Assembly (NCBI RefSeq): GCF_003412455.1
Contig: NZ_QTJU01000007.1
Coordinates: 186,001-250,000 of the forward strand
Length of the DNA stretch: 64,000 bases
Source: Deminuibacter soli
GTDB taxonomy: Bacteria > Bacteroidota > Bacteroidia > Chitinophagales > Chitinophagaceae
Reading direction: 5' to 3'
Shown here: positions 18,991 through 27,347 of the stretch, piece after piece
Layout of the letters: each line of letters starts with the position of its first letter
How positions within the stretch are numbered: the first letter of the stretch is position 1
The notes under the pieces: model-generated
Database searches by the model: none
What the model saw: the letters and a program-made list of their open reading frames with translations, nothing else
What the model was told of the DNA's origin: nothing
Translations under genes and position numbers: made by a program

Positions 18991-19995
18991 TTAGGGCTGG
19001 CCAGCTCCACCGGAAGAGCCATATATCTGTCCTGTCGCATAGCTGGCATCGCTGGCGGCCAACTGCACATAAATAGAAGCCAGTTCCGCAGGCTGGCCAG
19101 GCCTGCCCATCGGTGTTTGCCCACCAAACTTTTGCAGCTTTTCCTGGCTTGCACCGCCGCTTACCTGTAGCGGCGTCCAGATAGGGCCTGGCGCCACACC
19201 ATTTACACGGATGCCTTTTTTAGCCAGTTGTTTGGCCAGTGACTTCACATAGTTCATGGTAGCGGCTTTCGTTTGCGCATAGTCATACAGGTCTGGCGTT
19301 GGATCATAGGCCTGTTCTGATGTGGTAGCGATGATGCATGATCCGGGTTTTAAATGTGGCAGTGCTGCCTTGATGATCCAGAAAGGCGCGTAGATATTGG
19401 TTTTCATCGTCCAGTCAAATTGCTCGGTTGTGATATCCAGGATAGAATCATGTGATTGCTGGCGGCCGGCATTGTTTACCACAATATCCAGTCCTCCCAG
19501 GCCTTCCACTGCCCGGCTTACCAGCTGTGTACAAAACGATTCATCACGCAGGTCACCTGGTATGGCAACCGCCTTTCTGCCTTCTGCTTTAATCAGGGCA
19601 ATCACTTCCTGTGCATCCGGTTCTTCTGACGGAAAATAGTTGATGGCAACATCGGCACCTTCGCGGGCAAAGGCGATGGCTGCGGCTCTACCCATCCCGG
19701 AATCCCCGCCAGTTACCAGTGCCTTACGGCCGGCAAGTCTGCCGGAGCCCTTATAACTTTTTTCTCCATGATCCGGTCTTGGGTTCATTTTGCCGGCAAG
19801 TCCCGGCCAGGGCTGGGATTGACTTTCAAAGGGTGGCTTGGGATATTTACTGGTAGGATCTTCCAGGGCCGGCCCTGCAGGTCCTGCAGCAAAATCCCTG
19901 GCGGAGGCAGCAAGTGGCGTTAATGCGGCAGTGGCAATACCTACGCCCAGGCCGCCGAGCATCTGGCGGCGGTGCATTTTGTGTTCTTCTTTCAT
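18991..19995 (-). CDS. Tat-exported SDR, general stress protein 39-like
   Basis: A 334-residue SDR with an N-terminal signal: HRRQMLGGLGVGIATAALTP has a twin-arginine-style core and a hydrophobic stretch ending in ASA. The next segment (PFESQSQPWPGLAGKMNP, then DHGEKSY) is the signature leader of the GsiB/YdaD/gsp39-type SDRs. The Rossmann motif is TGGDSGMGRAAA, the structural motif NNAG, and the active site YDYAQTKAA. Export of an NAD(P)-dependent enzyme is unusual, but Tat can carry folded, cofactor-loaded proteins. Its ATG overlaps the stop of the helix-hairpin-helix gene at 19992 (ATGA). Confidence 0.88.
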   Translation of the reverse strand: MKEEHKMHRRQMLGGLGVGIATAALTPLAASARDFAAGPAGPALEDPTSKYPKPPFESQSQPWPGLAGKMNPRPDHGEKSYKGSGRLAGRKALVTGGDSGMGRAAAIAFAREGADVAINYFPSEEPDAQEVIALIKAEGRKAVAIPGDLRDESFCTQLVSRAVEGLGGLDIVVNNAGRQQSHDSILDITTEQFDWTMKTNIYAPFWIIKAALPHLKPGSCIIATTSEQAYDPTPDLYDYAQTKAATMNYVKSLAKQLAKKGIRVNGVAPGPIWTPLQVSGGASQEKLQKFGGQTPMGRPGQPAELASIYVQLAASDASYATGQIYGSSGGAGQP

Positions 19996-20315
19996 ATGAT
20001 AAATGTTTGTACAAGTGAGTTTAATGGGTGTGTTTGCGGTGGCGCTTTTAAGCCAACATGGTAATAAAATGCCTGGCTTTTATGTAAGGCTTTAATAGCC
20101 GCTACAACATTTTGCTGCGTTTTTGCCCCGAACCCCCGAACAATGAGTGTTCCTGCCTTACACACTTGTAACAAGCTTTCCACATCATCGATCCTGGCGA
20201 CGTGCCATAGGGCATGCAGCTTTTGATGCGATAGCGGTTCATCCTGGCCATGCAGCAAGCGTAATGCAGCATACAACCTGAACCGGCATTTTATTTTACG
20301 GTTAGCTACCATCAT
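19992..20315 (-). CDS. Short helix-hairpin-helix protein resembling the PolX N-terminal domain (possible remnant)
   Basis: About 107 residues from the ATG at 20315; an ATG at 20405 in the same frame would overlap the divergent SDR gene. The core KLHALWHVARIDDVESLL, then GTLIVRGFGAKTQQNVV, matches the second helix-hairpin-helix of family X DNA polymerases (GlGpKK..Ly..lgi...eLe; GfG.Kt.e.I). Everything C-terminal in PolX (palm, PHP exonuclease) is absent. The stop overlaps the ATG of the Tat SDR by an ATGA, so the frame is coupled and may still be expressed. Either a stand-alone DNA-binding module or a truncated polX. The similarity is read by eye. Confidence 0.55.
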   Translation of the reverse strand: MMVANRKIKCRFRLYAALRLLHGQDEPLSHQKLHALWHVARIDDVESLLQVCKAGTLIVRGFGAKTQQNVVAAIKALHKSQAFYYHVGLKAPPQTHPLNSLVQTFII

Positions 20316-20396
20316 GAAAACTACTTTAACAATTATGCCAGAACTATGGCCGGTGGCTGCACCAAGCTTGGCGTATTGTTTGGGTAACAAAAGCAT

Positions 20397-21371
20397 ATGA
20401 AACACACGAAGACGATTGTGATCACGGGCGCCTCCAGTGGTGCAGGCAGAGCAACCGCGTTGCTGCTGGCCTCAGACGGTTACCGGCTGGTTCTTGCTGC
20501 CAGGAACACAAAGGCATTGGAAGAACTGGCAGATGAATGCCGTGAGTTGGGTGCAGCCGTGCTGGTGGTTACCACAGACGTTACCGACACCGAGGCGGTA
20601 AAGCATCTTGCTAATGAAGCCGCAGCGTGGAATGATGGCATTGATGTATGGGTAAATAACGCCGGCGTGCTGGCAGCAGGCGTCTTTGAAGAAACGCCCT
20701 GGGAAGTGCATGAACGCGTGATAGCCACAAACCTGATGGGGTACATGCGTGGGGCGCATGCGGTGTTACCCTTCTTTAAGGCGCAGGGCCACGGTATACT
20801 TATCAACAATATTTCTATCGGGGGTTTTCTGCCGGTGCCGTTTGGTGGCGCTTATTCAGCAGCCAAATTTGCCCTGCGCGGCTTTTTTGAGGCACTGAAG
20901 GGGGAGCTAACCGGGTGGCCTGCTATACACGTGGCAGATCTTTTCCCGGCATTCCTGGATTCACCCGGTATTCAGCATGCAGGTAATTATACGGGTAAGG
21001 TTTTAAAACCGGCACCACCTGTATACGATACATCCGTAGTAGCCCGCGCCGTACAGGCTTCCATCCTTCACCCACGCGCTACGCGGTATCCAGGTATCGC
21101 TTCCCGGTTCTTTAAACTGGGCCATGCCATTGCGCCGCTACTGGTGGTAAAAGCAACGGCTATGGTGATGAAAACCTATTTTAAAACGGCAGACAGCACG
21201 GCGGTTACTCCGGGCAATCTTTTTGATACGGTAGACTATGGCATGAGCGTTAACGGCAACGCCCGGCCACGGTTAACACCAGTGACTAAAAAGAAATTGG
21301 CTGCAGGTGCTGCGCTGGCCATCATTGGCCTGGCGGCCACTGTACTATTCAATAAATCATCAAAAGTTTAA
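20397..21371 (+). CDS. SDR family oxidoreductase with C-terminal membrane anchor
   Basis: A 324-residue SDR. It has TGASSGAGRATAL, NNAGVLAAG, the catalytic Ser in NNISIGG, and YSAAKFALRGF. After the catalytic domain (about 1-245) comes an extension ending in a hydrophobic helix (AAGAALAIIGLAATVLFN), a likely tail anchor. This layout is common in soil-bacterial SDRs of the YkvO/DltE type with unknown substrate. It diverges from the helix-hairpin-helix gene and is followed after 4 bp by a YdaT-like small protein gene. Confidence 0.87.
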   Translation: MKHTKTIVITGASSGAGRATALLLASDGYRLVLAARNTKALEELADECRELGAAVLVVTTDVTDTEAVKHLANEAAAWNDGIDVWVNNAGVLAAGVFEETPWEVHERVIATNLMGYMRGAHAVLPFFKAQGHGILINNISIGGFLPVPFGGAYSAAKFALRGFFEALKGELTGWPAIHVADLFPAFLDSPGIQHAGNYTGKVLKPAPPVYDTSVVARAVQASILHPRATRYPGIASRFFKLGHAIAPLLVVKATAMVMKTYFKTADSTAVTPGNLFDTVDYGMSVNGNARPRLTPVTKKKLAAGAALAIIGLAATVLFNKSSKV

Positions 21372-21375
21372 TCAT

Positions 21376-21570
21376 ATGCCCTGGTATCATGGAAATTACC
21401 CGCCTTCCTATAAAAACCAGCCCGTTCAACTCCGGGAAAAGGCAGTAGCAATTGCCAACGAACTGTTGTTGCATGGTGCAGACGAGGGCGTCGCCATTGC
21501 TACCGGCCTGAAAAAGGCAAGGGAGCATTTTAAAAAACAGGAAGGTGAAAACAAAAAAAGTAAATCGTAA
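21376..21570 (+). CDS. YdaT/DUF2188-like small stress protein
   Basis: A 64-residue protein starting at the ATG at 21376. The pattern MPWYHGNYPPSYKN, then LREKAVAIANELL and EGVAIATGLKKA, matches the short MPWtxxdYPxSxKNLpxxvRxKAIeIANALLxeG family, the N-terminal part of YdaT-like DUF2188 proteins. Family members are linked to general stress; mechanism unknown. It sits 4 bp after the SDR stop and is probably co-transcribed. Ends in a Lys-rich tail. Confidence 0.75.
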   Translation: MPWYHGNYPPSYKNQPVQLREKAVAIANELLLHGADEGVAIATGLKKAREHFKKQEGENKKSKS

Positions 21571-21646
21571 AAAGTACACAGTTGCGTAAGCCCATTATAT
21601 AATCCCCAAGACAACAAGCCGTTTTTTATGTTATATCTTTTGTTGA

Positions 21647-22642
21647 ATGAATATACAATCGCAACAACAAGCAGCTGGTAAAGTGCGCGCATTAAACAAA
21701 AAAAGCAATGCGGGCATTTATCTATTCCTGTTGGCCGGGGGTGTTATATTATTTGCCATTGCGCAATTCAACATTTTCAGGCTTTCGGAAAATCATGCGC
21801 TGTTGCTTAAAAAACTGGCATCTGTAGCAACACTGGCCTCGCTGGCAATGCTGTTGGTAGCGCTGGCAGAGCAGGTGGTTAAAAATAAGGTACACGAAGT
21901 TTCCCGCTATTACAATCTTGTTCGGGCCTTGCACCTGGCAGGGATCATCTTAATCGTTATTATTTGTATCTCTTTTCTAAATCAGAACTGGTATGCCGCT
22001 GCTGTATCACTGGGACTTATTTCACTGGTACTTGGTTTCGCACTACAAAGCCCCATAGCTTCGTTCATCGGTTGGTTTTATATCCTGTTCCGCTCACCCT
22101 ACAAAGTGGGCGACCGGATACAAACCGGGGATTTGCGCGGTGACGTTGTTGAAATTGGATACCTGGATACAACGCTGTGGGAGTTTGGCGGGGATTATAT
22201 GTCTACCGATATTGCCACCGGCCGGTTAATCCGCTTTCCCAATAGCCTGGTATGGCAACAGGCGGTATACAACTACTCGTGGCATAAGTTTCCTTACATC
22301 TGGAACGAAATTCCTTTCCACATTGCTTACGAGAGCGATCTGGATAAAGTGGAAGATATTATACGCAAGGCCTATCAATTCTTACATGGGGATGAAATGA
22401 TCGCTGAACTAAAAAAGCTTCGCGCTGCCCTTGCCGCTACCCCGGTAGATGAGCCCGATGCGGCTGATTATCCTATCATCAATTTCCGCATTCATGACAA
22501 CACCTGGGTGGAAGTGCTTATCACTTACCTGGTAGAACCCAAGCTGGCAGCTGCTGTACAAACTGCACTGATCAAAAAAGTGCTGGCAGATTTCCGGGCT
22601 GTGCCTGACCAGGTGTTGTTTCCTAAAAGTAATTCGCGATGA
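21647..22642 (+). CDS. MscS-family mechanosensitive ion channel
   Basis: A 331-residue membrane protein. Three or four hydrophobic helices lie in the first 150 residues (GIYLFLLAGGVILFAIAQF; LASLAMLLVALA; LAGIILIVIICISFL; AAAVSLGLISLVLGFALQ). Then comes the conserved MscS beta domain (SPIASFIGWFYILF, YKVGDRIQTGDLRGDVVEIG) and a cytoplasmic alpha/beta domain. Expected to open on membrane tension and release osmolytes on hypo-osmotic shock. It lies 76 bp after the YdaT-like gene and is convergent with the AraC gene that follows. Fits the stress theme of the neighbourhood. Confidence 0.9.
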   Translation: MNIQSQQQAAGKVRALNKKSNAGIYLFLLAGGVILFAIAQFNIFRLSENHALLLKKLASVATLASLAMLLVALAEQVVKNKVHEVSRYYNLVRALHLAGIILIVIICISFLNQNWYAAAVSLGLISLVLGFALQSPIASFIGWFYILFRSPYKVGDRIQTGDLRGDVVEIGYLDTTLWEFGGDYMSTDIATGRLIRFPNSLVWQQAVYNYSWHKFPYIWNEIPFHIAYESDLDKVEDIIRKAYQFLHGDEMIAELKKLRAALAATPVDEPDAADYPIINFRIHDNTWVEVLITYLVEPKLAAAVQTALIKKVLADFRAVPDQVLFPKSNSR

Positions 22643-22666
22643 ACGAATGCTTTGGAAGATTTCTCA

Positions 22667-23521
22667 TCACTGCAATTGCCTTCTGAATTCGGTGGGTGTG
22701 CAATTTTTGAGTTGCTTAAAGAACTTATTGAAATTGGTAAGGTTGTTATAGCCGCACTGGTAACAGATCTCCGCAATAGAATACTGTTCGTTTTGCAGCA
22801 GTTTGCAGGCATGCCCAATGCGGATTTCATGCAGCAGCTGCACGAAAGATTTTTGTGTTTTGCTTTTAAAATACCGGCAAAAAGCGTTGGGCGACAAGTT
22901 GGCCACACCGGCAATGGTTTCGAGGCTGATGTCAGTATTAAAATGATTGATGAGGTAAGCATATACCTGCTGGATACGGGCATTATCCTTTTGATCATAA
23001 TTGCTTTTATAGCCAAAGCTGGCCAGCAGCCGGTAATCATCCGCAGAAGTAAGCAGTTCTATAATCTGCAGCAGGCACAGTATTTTAGCGAGGCCTTCTG
23101 TTGCCGTTATTTTTTCCAGCAGCAGGGTCACGGCCTTACGGGTTTGTCCATGGATCTGCAAACCGCGGCTTGCATGCTCCAGCAAACTTCCGACTGACTG
23201 CTTGTAGGTTGGTTCATCAGACAAGCTCAGTAAAAACTCGGGATGAAAATAGACAACGATCGCCCGGGAACGGGCAGATCCATCTTCCGGCGTATCATTG
23301 TGCCAGACATGCGGAAGCCCGGGCCCCATTAGCAGCAGATCACCAGCTGAAAACTGGTCCACATGGTCGCCGATGATGCGCTTGCCTGTGCTTTGCTGTA
23401 TCCACACCAATTCGCAATGATCATGAAAATGCAAAGGGTTGTCCAAATGAGGCTGGTCCACCTGTTTTACCCGGATGGTCCGTTTATCGGAAAAAGCAAT
23501 ATCAATCAACTGCGCCCTCAT
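22667..23521 (-). CDS. AraC family transcriptional regulator (cupin sensor plus HTH)
   Basis: A 284-residue regulator. The N-terminal cupin (about 10-95) has NPLHFHDHCELVWI and GDLLLMGPGLPHVW, which bind a small ligand. The C-terminal AraC domain (about 185-284) has two helix-turn-helix units (SLETIAGVANLSPNAFCRYF; ACKLLQNEQYSIAEICYQCG) and ends NLTNFNKFFKQL. It is a close paralogue of the regulator at 37016. It is transcribed divergently from the RraA/GH2 operon across a 180-bp gap holding a good promoter, so it probably senses a sugar or sugar acid and controls that operon. Confidence 0.92.
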   Translation of the reverse strand: MRAQLIDIAFSDKRTIRVKQVDQPHLDNPLHFHDHCELVWIQQSTGKRIIGDHVDQFSAGDLLLMGPGLPHVWHNDTPEDGSARSRAIVVYFHPEFLLSLSDEPTYKQSVGSLLEHASRGLQIHGQTRKAVTLLLEKITATEGLAKILCLLQIIELLTSADDYRLLASFGYKSNYDQKDNARIQQVYAYLINHFNTDISLETIAGVANLSPNAFCRYFKSKTQKSFVQLLHEIRIGHACKLLQNEQYSIAEICYQCGYNNLTNFNKFFKQLKNCTPTEFRRQLQ

Positions 23522-23606
23522 ACAACGCTAATTTCATCAATATTTGCAAACAGGAGTGCTTAAAATAAGCTAAATGGTAAAATAGTTTAAAAGCCGGCTA
23601 AGATGG

Positions 23607-23640
23607 TTGGAGGGGGCGCAATGCATGCAGAATATTTTTG
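23607..23640 (+). promoter_or_regulatory. Bacteroidota-type promoter upstream of the RraA/GH2 operon
   Basis: TTG at 23607-23609 and TATTTTTG at 23633-23640 match the -33 TTG and -7 TANNTTTG elements with a 23-bp spacer, within the 17-23 bp range described for Flavobacterium. It lies about 60 bp before the RraA-family start codon. GC-rich near-palindromic pieces around it (GGGGCGCAATGCATGC; GGCATACGCATGCGGGG) may be the AraC operator. Confidence 0.45.
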
Positions 23641-23702
23641 CGCCAAAGCCCCGGCATACGCATGCGGGGATATGCATCACTTCTTGAGCAAAACTAACAA
23701 CC

Positions 23703-24407
23703 ATGCAATATGCACAAGTAAAGCCGCTTTGGGATAGCGACGAATCGTTGTTTACCATCATCCGGCAGGAACTCTACACCGCGGTGGTGGGGGATATCAT
23801 GGATAAGATTGGACTGCAACGCCAGTTTCTTTCCCCGCAATTACGGCCATTACAGCCGCGTTCTACAATGGTAGGCAGGGCAATGACAGTGCTCCAGGCA
23901 GACGTTACGGGCGAAAATGGTCATCGCAACACGGTACTGGATAAGCCTTTCGGGCTAATGCTGGAGGCACTGGATGATCTGAAGCCCAATGAAATTTACG
24001 TGTGCGCCGGGGCCGCTCCGCAGTATGCGCTTTGGGGAGAATTAATGACCACGCGGGCAATCAAATTGGGTGCAACCGGTGCAGTGGTAGACGGGTATTG
24101 CAGGGATACATTGGGCATCCTGGCGTTAAATTTCCCGGTATTTTCCATGGGCAGTTATGCCCAGGACCAGGCGCCCCGCGGCAAAGTGCTGGACTTCCGT
24201 GTACCGGTCATGTTCAACGGCATCCGGGTAGAACCGGGTGATATCGTGATAGGGGATATAGATGGGGTCTGCATTGTACCCCGTCACGCAGAGGCGGAAG
24301 TATTTAGCCGCGCTATCGAAAAAGCACGGGGAGAAAAGATGGTACAGCAAAAGATACAGGAAGGCATGAGCGCAAAACAAGCATTTGAAACGTATGGCAT
24401 TTTATAA
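23703..24407 (+). CDS. RraA-fold protein, probable sugar-acid or 2-oxo-acid aldolase
   Basis: A 234-residue member of the RraA/HMG aldolase family (often misnamed regulator of RNase E or demethylmenaquinone methyltransferase). Family motifs: VGDIMDKIGLQ, the substrate/metal loop GELMTTRAIKLGATGAVVDGYCRD, and a C-terminal GDIVIGDIDGVCIVPR. The GELMTxxA and DGxxRD residues form the divalent-metal site used by class II pyruvate aldolases of this fold. First gene of a glycan-catabolic operon and overlapping the GH2 gene by 14 bp, so cleaving a 2-keto-3-deoxy sugar acid fits better than RNase control. That role is inferred from context. Confidence 0.85.
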   Translation: MQYAQVKPLWDSDESLFTIIRQELYTAVVGDIMDKIGLQRQFLSPQLRPLQPRSTMVGRAMTVLQADVTGENGHRNTVLDKPFGLMLEALDDLKPNEIYVCAGAAPQYALWGELMTTRAIKLGATGAVVDGYCRDTLGILALNFPVFSMGSYAQDQAPRGKVLDFRVPVMFNGIRVEPGDIVIGDIDGVCIVPRHAEAEVFSRAIEKARGEKMVQQKIQEGMSAKQAFETYGIL

Positions 24408-27312
24408 ATCACAACAAGGCCGGTGGTGGCGCATGGCCGCCGGCACTATTACCGGCTTGCTGCTGGGAGCAGCGGCCACTGCGCAGCAAAACCAGGCGGC
24501 AGACTTCCCGGTCGCGGCACTGACCGCCCGCCCGGCGCAGGTGGCAGGGGTAAGTCAACCTGTTACCCTGCTCAATGGCGCCTGGCAATTGCGGGTGGGT
24601 GCAAATGCATCCGGCCGCCCGGTACAGGTGCCTGGTGAATGGGAAATGCAGGGCTTTCATGTGGCAGAGGGAGATACCGCCTTTTATAGCCGCACGTTCA
24701 CCATCGCGGATGATTGGCGGCAAGGCCGGGTGAAGCTGCGTTTCGAGGCCATCAGCACCCATGGCATCGTATGGGTAAATGGCAAGCAGGTGGCCATACA
24801 CGAAGGGGGCTTTGTGCCCTTTGAAGCCGATATTACCGATGCGCTTAAACCGGGCATCAACACGCTGGATGTAGGCGTGCAGGCCCAGACCATCAGTGAC
24901 CGCCTGGCTTGCACCTCCCAATACGCTGTGCATACAGTGGGTGGCATTTTAAGAAACGTGGAAATGTTCGTTGTTCCGGCAACGCATATAACAACATTAA
25001 CCCCTGTCACCACTTTTGACAATGCTTACCACAACGCCGTATTGCAGCTTGCCACCACGCTGGCAGGGCCGGCAGAAAGCGGTAGAGTGTTGGAATATGA
25101 ACTGCGCAACGCGCAAGGACACCTGGTGCTGCAGCAGCGCACCCCGGTAACCGGCGAAACAATTAAAACCAATCTGCGGGTACAAAAACCCGAACAATGG
25201 TCTGCAGAACACCCGTATTTGTACTCACTGGCTACACGCCTGGTAAAGAACGGTAAAGTAATAGAGGCGCTACAACAAAAAGTGGGATTCCGCCAGGTTA
25301 CAGTGAACGGTAACCGGCTGCTGGTAAACGGTAAGCCTGTACGCCTGCATGGGGTTAACCGGCACTCTATTTACCCGTTAACGGGCCGCAGCATTACAGC
25401 AGAATTGGATATTGCAGATGTAGCCTTGCTGCGTGCAGGCAACTGCAATTATATCCGCACTTCCCATTACCCGCCATCAGAGGCCTTTTTAAATGCCTGC
25501 GATTCGCTGGGCATGTTCGTGGAAAGCGAATCGGCACTATGCTGGATACAGCATGGTGCATCACCCATCTGGCAGGACTGGGATTACCAGGACAAGCGCT
25601 TCCTGCCCTATATGATCAGCGCCAATGTAGAAAAAATAACCGCCCAACGCAATCATCCGGCTATCATCATCTGGTCACTGGGCAATGAATCGCGCTGGAG
25701 CCCGTTGTGGAACCGCGTAAACCAGGTTGTTAAGGCACTGGATCCTACCAGGCCCACCACTTTTCATGACCAGTGCTGGGGTGGGTTTAACAACGCTAAA
25801 AGCCAGGCCGACATAGCGGTTTACCATTACCCGGGCATCAATGGCGGCAAAGCCTGCGATACCATGAAACGGCCGGTATTGTTCGGTGAATATGCGCATA
25901 TATCCTGCTATAACCGCCGCGAACTGGTGACCGACCCCGGTATAAGATCTGCTTACGGCCCCGCGCTGGTTACTTTGTACGACAGCATGTACCAACACCC
26001 CGCGTGCCTGGGAGGCGCCATTTGGAGCGGGATAGATGATATATTTCATTTACCGGGTGGCCAGGTAGTGGGCTATGGCCCCTGGGGGGTAATTGATGCC
26101 TGGCGCAGACCCAAGCCGGAGTTCTATGGCATGAAAAAGGCCTATGCGCCGGTGGTTATCAAACGGGTGGTCTACCCCGCTGACGGGACGCATACACTAC
26201 GGCTGCTGGTAGAAAACCGGTATGACTTCACTAACCTGGAATCCGTAGCGATTACCTGCAGGCAAATGGCCACAACAACACGCCTGCAGGCCAATATTGC
26301 ACCGCATGACAGTGGCTGGATAGCCATCCCGGTAACGGCTGCGACGACCGAGGTTGGACTGGACTTCACCGATCCGCGCGGCTTTTGTGTAGATTCAGCG
26401 TTGGTGGTACTGCAGCCAAAGCAAATCGCTCCCCGTGATAAACGACATCTTGCTATAAGTGAAAACGACGCTACCGTCACTGTTCACCAGGGAGCCGCGG
26501 CTATCAAGATCAGTAAGCTAACGGGTACTATTGTGGAAGCCAGCAAAGCAGGACGCCTGTTGCTGGAAAGAGGGCCTGTATTTGCCGTTGTCCCGGAAAA
26601 TGCTGAAGACGGTGGCAAGGTAAATGTTGCAGGAGAAACCTATCAAAACGAAATTTACCCCTTGCAGGCGTATACACTATATCCCATCTTCGCCAAATCC
26701 TTCGCGGTTCACCAGACCGATTCGATCATTGCCGTATCAATGGAGGTGCATTACAGCGACGGCTCCAGGTGCGAACAAACCTACCGGTTCGATGCGTTAG
26801 GCAAGCTCACGGTTGCGTATACATTGCATTACAAGGGCACCGATACGCTGCCCCGGCAATACGGGATGCTACTGCAATTACCGGTAACATTTCAGCGGCT
26901 GGAGTGGCAACGCCATGGTGCGTTTTCTGTATACCCTGCTGATGATATTGCCAGAACGGCCGGCAGTGCCGTGGCAGGCCCGGTACGGCAAAACGATGTG
27001 GAACCCTGGGGCGTAGTGCCCGCGGGTGCCTGGAAGGAGGATGCGAACGCGTTAGGCACCAACGATTTCAGGTCTACCAAAGCAAACATCTATTCAGCCA
27101 GTTTGCTGAATGAACAAGGTGACCGGGTAACGATCCTGTCGGATGGCACGCAGTCGGCACGCAGCTGGCTGCAAAGCGGCCAGGTGCAATGGCTGGCGGC
27201 AGATTACAGCAACAATGGATCTGAGCCTTTTTATGGCCGGCCTTTCAGCGACGGGAAAATAAACATCAAAGACAAAACTTTATCAGGCATATTGGTACTG
27301 GCGCTGGATTAA
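24394..27312 (+). CDS. Glycoside hydrolase family 2, beta-galactosidase-like (copy 1)
   Basis: A 972-residue secreted GH2 enzyme. The ATG at 24394 is preferred over the TTG at 24385. A signal peptide with a hydrophobic core (AAGTITGLLLGAAATAQQ) is present. Order: sugar-binding jelly roll (about 45-205), Ig-like domain, TIM barrel (about 305-590), and a C-terminal beta-sandwich (about 690-970) of the small-chain/domain 5 type. The acid/base is Glu432 in WSLGNES and the nucleophile is Glu499 in LFGEYAH; both are intact. GH2 members cleave beta-galactosides, mannosides or glucuronides; galactoside activity is suggested by overall LacZ-like architecture. Followed by a paralogue after 35 bp. Confidence 0.9.
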   Translation: MAFYKSQQGRWWRMAAGTITGLLLGAAATAQQNQAADFPVAALTARPAQVAGVSQPVTLLNGAWQLRVGANASGRPVQVPGEWEMQGFHVAEGDTAFYSRTFTIADDWRQGRVKLRFEAISTHGIVWVNGKQVAIHEGGFVPFEADITDALKPGINTLDVGVQAQTISDRLACTSQYAVHTVGGILRNVEMFVVPATHITTLTPVTTFDNAYHNAVLQLATTLAGPAESGRVLEYELRNAQGHLVLQQRTPVTGETIKTNLRVQKPEQWSAEHPYLYSLATRLVKNGKVIEALQQKVGFRQVTVNGNRLLVNGKPVRLHGVNRHSIYPLTGRSITAELDIADVALLRAGNCNYIRTSHYPPSEAFLNACDSLGMFVESESALCWIQHGASPIWQDWDYQDKRFLPYMISANVEKITAQRNHPAIIIWSLGNESRWSPLWNRVNQVVKALDPTRPTTFHDQCWGGFNNAKSQADIAVYHYPGINGGKACDTMKRPVLFGEYAHISCYNRRELVTDPGIRSAYGPALVTLYDSMYQHPACLGGAIWSGIDDIFHLPGGQVVGYGPWGVIDAWRRPKPEFYGMKKAYAPVVIKRVVYPADGTHTLRLLVENRYDFTNLESVAITCRQMATTTRLQANIAPHDSGWIAIPVTAATTEVGLDFTDPRGFCVDSALVVLQPKQIAPRDKRHLAISENDATVTVHQGAAAIKISKLTGTIVEASKAGRLLLERGPVFAVVPENAEDGGKVNVAGETYQNEIYPLQAYTLYPIFAKSFAVHQTDSIIAVSMEVHYSDGSRCEQTYRFDALGKLTVAYTLHYKGTDTLPRQYGMLLQLPVTFQRLEWQRHGAFSVYPADDIARTAGSAVAGPVRQNDVEPWGVVPAGAWKEDANALGTNDFRSTKANIYSASLLNEQGDRVTILSDGTQSARSWLQSGQVQWLAADYSNNGSEPFYGRPFSDGKINIKDKTLSGILVLALD

Positions 27313-27347
27313 TGCACGCCACCAAATATGCTTTTTAACGAGTGATC

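Noticed and set aside
24409-24933. 174-codon minus-strand frame inside GH2 copy 1
   Set aside because: Opposite to the well-conserved GH2 N-terminal domain; no family features.
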